From Arthrobotrys musiformis (taxonomy: Eukaryota > Ascomycota > Orbiliomycetes > Orbiliales > Orbiliaceae): DNA of 64,000 nucleotides. Positions 34,797-46,793 of the stretch are shown piece by piece. The notes below the pieces were generated by a model, which was given only the letters and a program-made list of their open reading frames with translations, ran no database searches and was not told where the DNA came from. Numbering within the stretch: the first letter of the stretch is position 1; the number at the start of each line of letters is the position of its first letter. Made by a program: the position numbers and the translations under genes. The stretch spans positions 4,464,001 to 4,528,000 of the forward strand of contig JAVHJL010000003.1 of NCBI GenBank assembly GCA_036971715.1, given 5' to 3'.

Positions 34797-36011
34797 ATGC
34801 CGCCGGACGCTACAGCTACAGCCACAGGCGCTGATGCCCCGGAATCCCCCTCCAACTACATTGCCCCGTCGAAAAACTACATCTGCTCAACGTGTCAGAT
34901 AACCTTCAAGAATGGCCCAGAGCAGAGAGTGCACATGAAGGAGCCATGGCAGTAAGTTCTATATTTCCATTCCCAAGCGGAGAATGTAACTAATGGCTGT
35001 ATAAAAAGTGTGTACAATATAAGACGCCGGATGGACTCCCTCCCACCAATCCCACTGGACACCTTCCAAACACAAGTCGAGAAGGGCGATATATCGTCCA
35101 AGAAAAAGGGCAAAAGCAGGAGTATCAGAAGCAGAACCCCCAGTGAAAAGTCCGCTTCAGAACCAGAACTCTCCTCACCTTCAGAGGAAGAGCCAGAAGA
35201 AATCGAGGAGAACCCATCTCCATTCGACTGCCTCTTCTGCAACCAGACCTTCCCCCCGGCATATAAAATCCCAGAAAACCTAGAAGAAGCAGAAGATAAA
35301 GAAGAAGACGAAAGAGCCGAACAAGAAGCCCTCCAACAAAACCTCTCCCACATGCAAAAGTCACACTCCTTCTCCCTCCCCACCAGTAGCAAAGTCATTG
35401 ACCTACCAACTCTAATCTCCTACCTCGCCACCGAAATAAAACTCTGGCACGAATGCCTCTACTGCGGCGCCACAAAACCCTCAATGAAAAGCGTACAATC
35501 TCATATGCGAGATAAATCGCACTGTCGCATAAATCTCGATCGAGAGCCAGAACTACTGGAATTCTGGGAGGATGAAAGCGTGGACGATTCTACAGAGCTC
35601 AAGGGGTCGGGTGATGAGATGATAGGTGCCTCCGGACGGGTGATTGGATCCAAGAATACCGCTTCAGCCGCTAAAAAGGCGTCAAGAAAACGTATTACAC
35701 CAGCATCACTTCCAAAGACCCTTCCATCTTCGGATCCCTCTGATACCCCAGAACCACAACAAGGACCACCAAGACCACAACTATCATCAAGCAGACAACT
35801 CGCCCGCCGCGACGAGATGAGCTTAATCGGATTATCGGTACAACAACGTCAGGCGTTGGTACTAGCCGAGAAGAAAGCGCAAAGGAGCGAAGCTGTGGCC
35901 AGACGGGCGAGAGAGTGGGTCTATGCCCGTGGAGCTAATTCGCAGAAGTTCGATCAGTTGGACAACCAGATGAAGTGGGGGAAGCAGAATCACAAGTTGC
36001 TGCCGAGGTGA
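34797..36011 (+). CDS. Rei1/Reh1-like C2H2 zinc-finger factor of 60S ribosome maturation, 385 aa
   Basis: Exons 34797-34951 and 35009-36011 (57-nt intron, phase 2). Splicing completes the first finger: YICSTCQITF..QRVHMKEPWHVYN. A second finger-like unit is FDCLFCNQTF with HMQKSH, and a third is HECLYCGATK with SHMRDKSH. The tail KWGKQNHKLLPR is the signature end of the Rei1 family. In yeast, Rei1 acts in the cytoplasm on late pre-60S particles, releasing Arx1-Alb1 and checking the exit tunnel. A Glu-rich acidic stretch (about residues 85-160) interrupts the second finger unit. Length is close to yeast Rei1. This is a housekeeping gene in an otherwise accessory-looking region. Confidence 0.87.
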
Positions 36012-36373
36012 ATCAATTTATTTTAAAAAAATTTTATGTTTCTTTTGTATTGTTTATATCTTTCGCGTTTAAAGGAGAAGGGCGAATCGTTTTAATTGTT
36101 TATCATTTGGTTGATGCGGGTGTATGAGGTTTCTCGAGGAAATGGTTATAGCATAGCACTACGGCGGGTTTTAATGGCATTTTTGGCATCAGGACATGGT
36201 TATATCAATGCGAATTCATTTGTATATTTTAATACCGAAAAGCATGAACTCTCTATGGTGAAAACTATCTACATATATCATTCTATCTACACAACTGTAT
36301 TCTACACAGACACAATAACGTCTTCTGTATCTACATACCCAGGAATGTATCGTGAGAATAAAAAGGTCTAGAG
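36012..36373. other. Gap between convergent genes
   Basis: AT-rich 3' flank shared by the Rei1-like gene and the asparaginase gene; no gene seen. Confidence 0.45.
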
Positions 36374-37698
36374 CTAAACTCTATTCCACTCCTCCAAATC
36401 TTCATCCGCAAAAGCAGCGACCAGAACCCTCCCTTCAGAATCGACCGTCCCCCTAAAGCACCCCCCGCAGTTCATCTCCATCACCACATCGCCACTCTCA
36501 TCAATCCCGATAACAGCCCCCTCTCCATCTCCTCTCCCCTCGGCGGACTGCTCCATCTCCCCGCCAGGTCCACATACTTCTCTCGCCGCTTGTCGAAGAG
36601 ACCTTCCACCGAATCTACACCTGCTGGTGATATTATGGCAAGCCGATAACCTCAAGAAGTAATCTCCGTTGCCCGTACCAGACAGTCCAACAGCTCTATG
36701 GTTTTTTATCGCTTTCGTCGGCGTGGAAGAGAACGGAAGACAGGATTTCAAAAGATCCTCGGGACGAAGCGGGGGCCTTTCGTATGTTTCCCATTCTTCG
36801 GCCCAGAAACCCGCGCCGGGGGTTGGTGTGTCGCCTATCCGACCAGGGACTTTGTTTGTGAGGCCGCCGGTTGATGTCGCGGCTGTAGACCCCATTAGTT
36901 CTCCTCTAACTTGTGATATATGGGACGAGGGCATACCGGCGATAACTCCATTGCTGTCCAGGACCACACAACCGACCGTACCCTGCGGTAAATACTCCTC
37001 CCACCACCCCACCCCCTCCCCTCCCTTTTTCTCATCAAACCCAAAATCACCATCACCATCATCCAAATCCACCAACTTCTCCACCTTCGAATTCCCCCTC
37101 GCCAAATCGCTCAAATGCTGCCTCCACCTCTTCTCCGTAAAAAAGTACGTAGGATCCACAATCTCCAACCCCCACTCTCCAGCCAACTTCTCAGCATAAT
37201 CCCCACTCAAACAATTATGCCTCCCAGCCCTTCCCCCTTCCTCAACAGAATCGCGTAGCAAAAGCTCTTTAGCGAGTAACACTGGATTCTTAACATGGCG
37301 GAGTAAATAAACCCCAGCGCAGCGTTTATGCGCCCCGCGGGAGATCATAACCGATGCCTCCAGTTCATTTTTACCCTCCAACGTGAACACCGCGCCCTTC
37401 CCGGCGTTGAACAGCGGGTTGTTTTCGAGGAGTTCGACGGCTTTTACGGCGGCATCGAGGGATGTGAGGGTGTTTGAGAGTAGTTTGGGGTAAACGGTGG
37501 AGAGGATTGTGGAGAGTGCGGAGAGGTATTCGCGCCGTGAGGGGGCGGGGAGGTTTTGGTGGGTTATGTTTCCTGTTTTTTTATAGCTAGTTTATTATAT
37601 GGTTGGGAATGGGGTTGTGTAGAGGGGGGAGGCAAACCTGCGCCACCGTGGATTACTATTTGCGGGCGGATTTGGCGCGGGGTGCTACTATCTGCCAT
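36374..37698 (-). CDS. Type-2 L-asparaginase / isoaspartyl peptidase (Ntn hydrolase), 401 aa
   Basis: Exons on the minus strand: 37698-37638, 37572-36937, 36882-36374. The N-terminus reads IVIHGGAGN, the family opening. NPLFNAGKGAVFT and ELEASVMISRG follow. The autocleavage nucleophile is the Thr of GTVGCVVLD (about residue 219). AAATSTGGLTNK and GRIGDTPTPGAGFWAE complete the active-site region. The second intron (36883-36936) is 54 nt, has no stop and is in frame. Removing it restores the canonical VIAAATSTGG, so I treat it as an intron. The enzyme hydrolyses L-asparagine or isoaspartyl peptides after splitting into two chains. A Gly/Asp-rich linker (about 190-210) precedes the cleavage site, as usual. 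The first donor is GTTTGC, a weak match. Confidence 0.9.
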
Positions 37699-38185
37699 GT
37701 TGCCCTGATTCGATGCGACCGCGAGGATTAAATTGGCGGATTCAGCAGTCTCGACAGGGTCTTGGGGAGGGAGAGTTGGAGATGCTAGCTAGACGGCGGG
37801 GATCCGGATTCGAAGACGGGTCCAGGGCGCCGGCCAAGACTTTACCGAGGTCCCCACGCGAGGTTTACGTTACACAGGGCACTTAACATATAAACTCGAT
37901 TCGAATCGGGTCTACGGCGGCCATGCGCCATTGATTCCACATGCACAGGGTCTGAATCATTAATCATCACGCATCAATTGATAGTGTATTCAAGGCGAAC
38001 TAAATGCTGGCTGTGGTGTTCAAACCTCATACATCACATTATATCGATATTTGACAAAATGGAGATTCATTACATTAATTATGAAACCCGCTCCAAAACC
38101 CCCTCCAAAAACGTCCAAAAACGGTTACAAATTAATACAGTAGCTAGTAGTGATATGATCATATGATATAAAGTCGGAATATCTG
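37699..38185. other. Short intergenic stretch
   Basis: Upstream region of the asparaginase gene and downstream region of the small membrane protein gene; no gene or repeat recognised. Confidence 0.45.
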
Positions 38186-38575
38186 CTAGTCCGCCTTCTC
38201 CCTAACCTTCCCGCCCTCCCCCAAATCAACCCCAATCTTGTACCTCTCCCTAACCCACTCTCTAAACCCCTCCGCATTCCGATCCAACAAAAACTTCCAC
38301 CCCCAGGTATGATCTTCGGGCGTAACATCTCGGGGAACCATGAACAAGCCCACTATCAGGAACGCCGGGGCGGCCAGAATCAGTAGCACGCCTGTGAGGA
38401 TTAGGAAGAGGCCGAGGAGGATGAATGAGAGGCCGATGATGAGCGGGGAGAGGAGGACGAGGTAGTAGTAGACCCCCGGGATGCGGAGCGGTTTGGAGTA
38501 TTTTGATTGTATGTGTTTTGATTCTGGGGGTTTTGGGGGGCTTTGGGCGGACACGGTGGTGGTTGTGGACGACAT
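38186..38575 (-). CDS. Small membrane protein, 129 aa
   Basis: The ATG at 38575 (MSSTTTTVSAQSPPKP) is chosen; the frame is open further upstream but without a convincing start. Two adjacent hydrophobic segments (about residues 38-60 and 62-84: YYLVLLSPLIIGLSFILLG and LILTGVLLILAAPAFLIVGL) form a hairpin-like membrane anchor. A hydrophilic tail follows (WGWKFLLDRNAEGFREWVRER). I do not recognise the family. Proteins of this shape often sit in the ER or vacuole membrane. Codon use looks like that of its neighbours. Confidence 0.65.
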   Translation of the reverse strand: MSSTTTTVSAQSPPKPPESKHIQSKYSKPLRIPGVYYYLVLLSPLIIGLSFILLGLFLILTGVLLILAAPAFLIVGLFMVPRDVTPEDHTWGWKFLLDRNAEGFREWVRERYKIGVDLGEGGKVREKAD

Positions 38576-38819
38576 TTTGGTTCGTATACTATAGTTTTTA
38601 GGGCTCGTATACGGAGCTGTCTGTGGTAGTGGTATTAAATCTTTATATATATTAATTATTATGAAATGAAATACATAGACGTTTATAAAGTGTAATAAAA
38701 CATTCTTTTCCACCGGTGTTTGGATGCGCTGTGAACATATATATATAGGTCATATTATATAGCCGACCTCATCTCGACGTCATATGCCAGGGTGCGTATA
38801 CCCCTGCTCCACCGCAAAA

Positions 38820-40325
38820 CTAAAACATCCTCTGATACCTCGGGCTCCTTGACCAAGCCTCCGTCCTAAGCTCCCAGTTTTTATATTCCTCTACCGCATC
38901 CCTCAAAACTCCGCTAACAAACTCCAAACACCCTTCCACATTCATCGCCAAAACCTGGCCGTTATGCGTTATCTCGCACATGGTTGTCGGTCCCCCCCAC
39001 TTCCCTTTTATCGAAAAGTATATCAACTCCGTCCTGAACTCCGTCGCTGGATTTCCTGGGATATCGATCGAGAAGTAGTCCAACTTCAAACTCGCGGATA
39101 GCATATTAAAAAACCCAACCCACGCCTTATGGGTGTAAGCTTTGAAACTATCACCATGATCTTTGGTAGAATCCAGGGTATACCCAAATGGTTCATAATA
39201 TTCATTCTCCTCCAGAATCAGCCGCCTCAAACTCCCTGCATTCCCTTCCAAGAACCCCGCCAGCGGATCGAACCGCAGCTCACACCTCCTCAGCTTCAGT
39301 TTTGTCAACCCAGGGATCACCGCGGTTATCCGCAGCGGGTAAGCCAAAAACATGTCACGAGGAAGATTCTGGCGGATATAAAACCTCGAATCGTCTTCAT
39401 GCGATAACATCAGGTTTTCTAACCCCCCCGCAAACGATTCGAACCACGCCGACGGAGGAGGAGGGTATTGATCCCCATCAACCCCCCCGGTGCTTTGGAC
39501 CAAAGACGCAACCTTCATCTCCAGCGTTTTCAGCCCCCCAAACACCCTTCTATACCCTGTAATCGCATAATCCTCCCCAGAGAATTTAGGAACCGGAACC
39601 CCCCTGGATTGCAGAACCCACTTGACCTCATCCACCAAAGGCGATACCCCCCACACCACCTCCCTCAACCGTACATCCGTCGCATACAACGCCCCAAAAA
39701 CCCAAGGAACAACGGTGTGCACTGCGAAATCGTCCAAAAAGAACGGAGAACCCGCCGCCTTCCTCGCCCTCTCCAGCTCCTCGGGCTTGAACTTACCGAG
39801 GTGATTATCGTAGATACAATCCTCAAGCGGAATCGGATCGAGCGAATTCACGAACTCCAGGGTTTCCAGACTCTTCAGTGCGTTGAGGATAGTGATAAGT
39901 GTTGTCGTAGACGTCACTAGTTTACAATTCTCTTGTTGACCAACCATCCCCGCGGGTAACGGGGCAAGGAGGGGTTGTAAATTCGGTAGCAGTCCGTCGC
40001 TGCACACCCGTCCGCGCATGTACTCCCCGTAAAGCCATTGAATCTGCGTCTTGGAGAACTGCGGACACCTCAACGATACCCTCAAATGCTTCAAATGCGT
40101 TCCGTAAAACGGTGAATTGTTAATTTTCTTGGCAAATGCGTTTAGGCAGTTTTTGGTCGGGTAGAGCAGGTAGGTTGTGAATTTCTTGAGGTAGATCGGG
40201 TGCAGGGTGTTGTAGATGCGTTTTGAGGTTTGGAGGAGGGATATGAAGGAGTCCGGGGGTAGATGAGAGGCGATGGCGGAGAGGAGCTCGAACGGGAGGC
40301 CGGTCAAGGATGCTTGGTGTTCCAT
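38820..40325 (-). CDS. F-box protein, about 501 aa
   Basis: Single exon. I chose the Met at 40325 because it places the F-box at the very N-terminus (LTGLPFELLSAIASHLPPDS, then LLQTSKRIYNTLHPIY); another in-frame Met lies at 40355. The remainder has scattered leucine-rich segments (LETLEFVNSL, LTKLKLRRCELRF, LRRLILEENEYY) consistent with an LRR-like substrate-binding region. Likely an SCF ubiquitin-ligase adaptor. It is divergent from the next F-box gene, with which it shares a promoter region containing an alternating purine-pyrimidine tract. Confidence 0.78.
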   Translation of the reverse strand: MEHQASLTGLPFELLSAIASHLPPDSFISLLQTSKRIYNTLHPIYLKKFTTYLLYPTKNCLNAFAKKINNSPFYGTHLKHLRVSLRCPQFSKTQIQWLYGEYMRGRVCSDGLLPNLQPLLAPLPAGMVGQQENCKLVTSTTTLITILNALKSLETLEFVNSLDPIPLEDCIYDNHLGKFKPEELERARKAAGSPFFLDDFAVHTVVPWVFGALYATDVRLREVVWGVSPLVDEVKWVLQSRGVPVPKFSGEDYAITGYRRVFGGLKTLEMKVASLVQSTGGVDGDQYPPPPSAWFESFAGGLENLMLSHEDDSRFYIRQNLPRDMFLAYPLRITAVIPGLTKLKLRRCELRFDPLAGFLEGNAGSLRRLILEENEYYEPFGYTLDSTKDHGDSFKAYTHKAWVGFFNMLSASLKLDYFSIDIPGNPATEFRTELIYFSIKGKWGGPTTMCEITHNGQVLAMNVEGCLEFVSGVLRDAVEEYKNWELRTEAWSRSPRYQRMF

Positions 40326-40798
40326 TCTACCTGTACTGACTGGCCAGGAAGTCATACCGTCGAGTCGATGACGACCGATGCAATGGAGTCCTTTTATGTG
40401 CATATGTGAATCGGCCTGCCCTTGAACAACATGATAAGCTATATATATCACAACGCGAAATATTGATACGTACGTATACGTATACGTATATATACGCGTA
40501 TACGCGTACGTACCCAGACTCGTAGCTAACGTTAGCTAACGCCACTAAAGAAAACAGGACAGGCGAACCAGATCAAGGAAGTATACCCCCAGACTAAGGG
40601 ACTAACTGGATCCAAGCCATAGGTGAGAGCCCCTACAATTAGATCGTGGGCCGACTCGAAGGGGCCTGCAACACAGAAAATACAACAGACTACGTGTAAC
40701 AATCTTGAGGCTATCAACTGTTGTAGTATTTAAAGACACCCCTACAGCATCACGCCTCGACTTTATATCACCCGCTAGTTGCGGCACCGAGTACAGCT
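40326..40798. promoter_or_regulatory. Shared promoter region of two divergent F-box genes
   Basis: This 473-bp spacer holds a 48-bp strictly alternating purine-pyrimidine tract (40466-40513, TACG/TATA/CGCG units) and a palindrome GCTAACGTTAGC (40524-40535) followed by a repeat of GCTAACG. Such a tract can adopt Z-DNA or exclude nucleosomes; no test of this is possible here. Confidence 0.45.
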
Positions 40799-41621
40799 AT
40801 GGCTCCCTCCAAAATACTCTCCCTCCCGCCGGAGCTCCACTGCGAAATACTCTCACATCTGAACCGCTCCCACCACGTTGCAGCCGCCCTCGTCTGCCCG
40901 CTCTGGCATTGCATTATATCCAGTGCCCCGTTCCAAAACAAACGACTCCCGTACTCCACCAACCCCCCCCGTCCACGAAAATGGCTCGCGGCAAACAGTA
41001 TTTTATTCAGTGCCAGGTTGAAGATGAAAATGACCTTCGGTTGCACAGAAGACAGCAAAGAGTTACAGCCCCGCTTCTTCTGGCGATATGGCGATTGTGG
41101 CGATAAACGTTATTTCGAAATTACGAACTCTGGATTACTTGATGAACCAGCTCTGATTAAACCTCCAAACCCAACGCTCGATAAACCTGAGAGATTCTAT
41201 ATCTACGGCAAGATTATTACACTTAAAACCCATGACGGCACTGAAGTCAGCAGGCCCTCCCGTTTTCAAACGAAATTGTTCGATCTGGAGGATATAACTA
41301 CAGTGAAGCGTCTGGCTCAGCGTACTGCCGAGGATGTGGTACCGCGCATACCGGCCGCTGCGGCGCTAGGGTGCATGGGAGATATGGAGTTTGTGATTCA
41401 GATAGCAGAGGTTAGGGGGGAGAGTAATGCTCCTAATTTCCCTCGTCCCTGTGTTGACTCCTTCTAGCCTCCGGGCGAGGATTGGTGCAAACATTCTTGG
41501 GCTCAGAAGTGCAATTACGAATTCAAAGGAGGTACGGCATGCGCCTTGTAGTTTTTTTTTTCCCCTTTGTGTCCTACGTATTAATTCAGAAATGGAAGAC
41601 TATACTGACAAGTGGTTTTAG
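40799..41621 (+). CDS. Short F-box protein, 235 aa, three exons
   Basis: Exons 40799-41410, 41468-41531, 41590-41621. Without splicing the frame stops at 41467. Using GTTAGG..CTAG and GTACGG..TCAG introns gives IAE-PPGEDWCKHSWAQKCNYEFKGE and ends MEDYTDKWF; phases close to 235 codons. The F-box is at the N-terminus: ILSLPPELHCEILSHL, then VAAALVCPLWHCII. The remainder is unassigned. Likely a small SCF adaptor. Exons 2 and 3 rest on splice signals and phase only. Confidence 0.68.
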
Positions 41622-44600
41622 ATGCCTAGGACCCGTTATACCGTTGCTCGGCTTCCCTAGTTTAGGGACCCTTCCAGATCTTTGGGCTGGCAAACAAAGT
41701 TCGGTAACTCTTTGTGCGGTCTAGGTGCGACACCACTTGAGCCCAAGCAGCTTTCGATAACAGTTCAATCTTTATCATGATACTTCCGTTACATGTTAAC
41801 TAGCTACCAACTTCCGAATACAAAATCATATCTTGATGTGCTCAGAACATCCTTTTTCTATAGACTACTTGTGAATAAAGTTATATCGTATTATTATGAA
41901 TACATGATGTTCACAAACTTGGCCGGCCTAGGGTCCTCATTAACATTAACACCCCACAGATATAGGCTGCATCCCTGCTCGCGCCAGAAACATATTCCTA
42001 CTGTATTTTCTTTGACCCATTTTTTCATTCTTCGGCATTGCAACTTCAGATATATTTAACCAATTCGCGACCTCTAAAAGATTTCAGCACCAAAAACCCG
42101 TTCTTTTCACTTGATGAAAATCTTGTCTTCTTTCTTCTTTTTTGTCATTTTGGTGAACCGTTCAAACAAACCCATCATGTATCTCAGAGGGAATAAATAT
42201 TATTTGTATGAGCCACTGGTGATCATGTCTCAACATTGAGTACGGCTGCGAAAATGCTCTAGCAGCGCCATAATCTGCATCAAAATTCTGGTTCCATATA
42301 GGCATAATGAAGTAACAACCTCTCGTCCTCTACCATAAGATGAGGCGATACCGAATTTTTAGATCAGAGCGTAACATGGGCAGAAAGATGTTTTGGTGAC
42401 AGTCCCGTGTTTTATAGTCAGCGTGAAGAGCCCCTCAGCTATTTCGTGGCGAAGGGGGATGCTATTTACATTTTTTGGGTCCGCATTGGTGGTCCACGCT
42501 TGATTTTGAGGATATTGATGGTCTGTTAGATGGTTGTTTTTTTAGTCTCCGACCCATGTAGACTCCAGTTTAAAGGTTCGCGAAGTATATAAGTCGACTT
42601 TGCTCGTGCTCCCTCATCGACGGGGCGTCGAAATTGGAACACCCATCAACGTGGAGGGTGAACCTTCACATGAAGAGAAAATCTCTTGAGCGGATCGTAT
42701 AGTCAGGTCGGTCTCTTACGATATAGAGGGCAGCTGTAAGCATACCCAAATACGAGTTCGTATCCCTTTTTCATATATTGGAACGTAGCCATAGGTTTTT
42801 GTGCGTAGACTATGTGGTTCCGCTGTTCATTGTGCTAGAAGTAGGTACATTTGCATGTTATGTTGTTTCGCGATGTGCCGCGACCTCTTCCTTTGATCTT
42901 ATTTCAGGTTTAGCTGTGTCATACGCTGATCAAAGTCGTCATGTTTGGGTTCGTGGTTCTGGATATATGCATTCTCCAAGTCGTAGAACAATTGCTGTTT
43001 TTTGGGGTTTTTATCTGCGCCTTCTAGTCCTTGGAGCGAGCCGTAAAGGGCTGCCATGTTGGCACTGAAGAACATTTTCCTTTGGACCCATCGGCTGAAA
43101 GCCGACCTTGCGCTCTTTCCTCTCTTTTCCATGGGCTGCGGCGTTATCGTAACTTGTCTCGCTACTACTGCACTGAGGCTTTTCGAGGTTAGAGAGTGTA
43201 GATATATATATATATACTTTGCTCTTCAGCAACGGGAAATTGTTTTTCATAACCCTTAGTAGTTCATGAACGGAATTCGTATGCCAGGAAATTCAGACTA
43301 GTCCTGGTGATGGTCATATATATAGGCTTCTCGGAGTTTCATGTTCGCCTCGCGGGATAGGACGTAATAAGTTGTGTTTTGCGTTTATTTGTATAAAACC
43401 AGGATTCGAATTAATCTTCACCGGGCAAAATCGGAGAAACCGCTGTATCCATAATCATAAGCCATCATAAGATCAAGCACAATTGGGGCATCGCCAGGTA
43501 TTCAACTATGCGGGTCCGGTGATTGTTGTGGTTATAAAGAAGCTCATTGCATGCGAGCGAGCTCGTCAATTGCAAGCGCTCCTGATAACCCAATTATGTT
43601 TTCGCCAAAGATAAATTTCCCGACATCCAAGCAGAGTCTTGTTGCGAAAAGTAAAGTGACATCCGAGCATGTCATCTTGTCGCTAGATAACTCAACCGTG
43701 TGGACCAAGCAGCTAGTTGCGCAGTTAATTATATATATATTTATATGTGTGTGCAATCAGTTTCTGTTACCATACCCTCAATATTTATCGTCTCCCAGTA
43801 TTTGTGCGAGTATAAATGCATATATTGCGGCGGCGGCCAAGCTTTCGGATATATCTCGTAGCAAATCGTTATAAACGAGAACTGTTCAGTTTTTCTGTGT
43901 CGTATTGGACGTAGACTTTTTCCAGCCTCGTTTTTTCAGCGACTGCGAATGATGCGATTGTAGATTAGGTACGCTGTCGTCGAATGTCAGTTCGCTTTTT
44001 TTCGGACCCGGTGTAACTCTTGTCGTTCATGACGCTCCATGATAGAAACGTTGTCGAAGTTCGTTCCGCGTGCTATTTCAAGGTGTACCCCGAATATTTT
44101 CTCAGGGTGCCATGCGTTGAAAATTGATGAGGTGTCAAGAGCGTGTGTATATGGAACCGAACTCCACGTAGCTAATGATACTACTCCATTTCTGGCTCCG
44201 GACTCCTGAGCCTGGAGCTGGGGTTTTGTATCTTCCCAGAGGAATCTCGCTGGACGTAGCTAGAGACAACCTTGGGCGGGGGGCTTCTAGCTTGAGGATC
44301 TGAAGTCGATGGTTTAATGTATGCAGCGCATCCCTCTGGTGCCTCTTCGGCATAATGGTCGTGTCAGTCATATGTATGGCATCGAATGATCATACCTAAA
44401 GAGTCGAAAGGTACTTATGTACTGATTAATGACGCAAAGGTGCGTGGCCTTGGCTATTATGCGGCTCTTCTTTCTCTAGCCTCATATCTTCTGGATATTC
44501 TGGTTCCACTTTGCTTCCACATGCTGAAATTTCAGAAAGGGTTCATGTTGCCGAACATCAGGTCCTTCGAAGGCTTTTGATTGCTTTGTTGAGTGAGAAC

Positions 44601-46793
44601 AGACCGATATCTATCTTTGGTATGATATAATAGCAGATCCACCATTCGGTGGGATTTTCGACCGGAAGTAGAGACAGCAGGATCTGCCTAGGGGAGCGAC
44701 GGAATATAAAAAAATATTCAAGGCTGCGAGAGTGTCTCGGCCTCATGAGTCCAAGATGCGTGCCCTTGTATAGATATTATGCGTCTTAAGTTTTCTGCCT
44801 TCAGCGCTCATCTGTTTTATGTCGTAGAACTCCGCACTTCAGTTCCCATACTAACATATATTAGTTCAGCGTGGGGACCAAGGGAATCGAAGTGCCTATT
44901 GATATCTCCCGGACACTAAAATTGTGCAACTTAAGGCGAATGAACTTGCTAGTGTTGCAATGTTAGCATATGTAATCAACCTATAAAACAAGCTTAAGAG
45001 TCGCATTTCTACCACCACATACCTTTCGCGGCGATATACAGCTCCATCCTTTCTATGATATAATGTAGGTAGCCGCTGATTATGTAATTCCCTTATTTCA
45101 TGCTGGTGTAATCAAGGGCGAGTAGTTCTGTAGACCCTATCGGCCGGTTTTGCAACAGTAACGCTGTACGGCTGTGTACGTGGTACTAGTATTAAAATAT
45201 CGATTTCGAAGCTTGTAAACTGATTTATGTGATCCCCATGCGACGGAGACATATGCGGATACTTTTGCTTTATTGTATCCCGTACCTAGAGCTTTGGCGC
45301 GGTAAGGAAGGTTGGTAAAAGGGGAAGGAAGGTATGGACAATTTCCGAGGAGGGAGCTTTTATAGCCTTGTTGAACGTGCGGTGTCTCCGGGGTTCTTCG
45401 GCTTCAGAAAAGCGTGAGGATGCTAGCTACGGTTTTCTAGAAGGTTCTCAGCGTGGGATACATTGCATTTTAGATCTATGGAGGTCTTGTCGTCAGATTA
45501 TTTGGCCCTCTACGCCTCGCTTCGAGACCACTATACGACACTATACTAAATGTTTGTTGGAATATCGCAAGTAGAAACATCTGGTAGCGACCAGGCGAAT
45601 AATTTCAGGGACCTATGCTTCCGTTCGTGCGGTATTGTTATATTGTTATTGGCTACTGGTATAGTGAGCTTGCAGCGCAATTGCCTAAAGACACCCTGAC
45701 TATAAAATACAACGTTATGGCCACTTTTGTAAACGAGGATTCAAGTTCAGGGCCAGCCAAATCTCACAAACTGATATCGGACGAAAGAGTCTATGGTTCA
45801 TGACTTTTAGCCTGGGATTCTAGCAAAGGGACCGGTTTTCAGAAGTCGTGGCGTGATAATACAGATATTTCCAGAACTATTGAAGTAACTCGTATCGTAA
45901 TAGCGACGAAAAGTTTTCCCTGTCGACCTCAGCTTGCTCGAATTCCGCGCCCAAGCAGAGGCGATACTGTAGAGCGTTAGGCAAATTTTACGCATATTAT
46001 AGTAGTATCGCAGCTAAATGTTTCACGTTTAACCGGTTTGAAGAGGCGTGCCCTGGAACTGGGCTGTCAAAATAGTCTTGTCCTACCAGCATCCCGGCTT
46101 TAATTCTTTTTTTTTGCCTACCCCAGCTTCTCGCTTGGCTAAACCTTCGCTAAAATCCAAAACTATAAAAGAGGTCGACAAGTTCCGACTTGGCAGCTAA
46201 TTTGAAGCTTGAATATTCCCTGTCCGCAGATACGAATTACCATCTCTGCCACGGGAAAACATTTGAGGTTGCGTTGCGGTTAAGATTGGCGGCCCGATCT
46301 TCCCTTCGGGGCCTTTCCACGTGCATAGATCGGATGTTAATGTAACATTCGGAGCCTAAGGTAGTTACCAGAATTCCCAAAACCGAAAGGCAGTATGCAG
46401 AGGTATCTCGCGCTAGTCGCTCCATATATCGCTTATGATTTATGCGGGCGGTATGTTTTTTACTGGGGAGTATGCCCGCTGCACTGCACGCTCTTGGCCC
46501 TGCATCCTCGAGTATGACCAAATTCTCTCAATATCAATAACAAGGTCGGGCATCTACGAAAACGATATTTTTTAGCCTGGGACGGGTTTTCTTCCGTCAT
46601 TGACTCTTAAAATTCAATATACCCCGGGCTCTCGTCAAAACGTGGATACGGGATTTTCTATAAGAAGGGCCGCTCATCCTTTTCGATTATCGTGGAATTT
46701 TATATTCAGGCTCCACCTCGGTACCATATCGGACAATTAAAAAAACATTACGAGAGAAAATAGTTTCGGATACGTTGAAACATTTTCCCCACA
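41622..46793. other. 5.2-kb region without a recognisable gene
   Basis: Short ORFs on both strands, none with a motif I know. On the minus strand several fragments look coding-like but do not join into one frame. These include 43987-44259, a 90-codon open frame preceded by a good TTGTCTCTAG acceptor, and pieces around 42899-43250, 43544-43756, 44558-44746 and 46237-46521. This could be a decayed gene, a multi-intron gene of an unknown family, or chance. TA microsatellites occur near 43205 and 43728. Confidence 0.45.

Noticed and set aside
36883..36936. The segment could be read as an 18-residue coding insertion in the asparaginase
   Set aside because: It has GT..AG borders, and its removal restores the invariant active-site sequence.
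43551..43874. A 107-codon plus-strand ORF
   Set aside because: No family motif, ends in a TA microsatellite-encoded hydrophobic run, and overlaps an equally plausible minus-strand frame.
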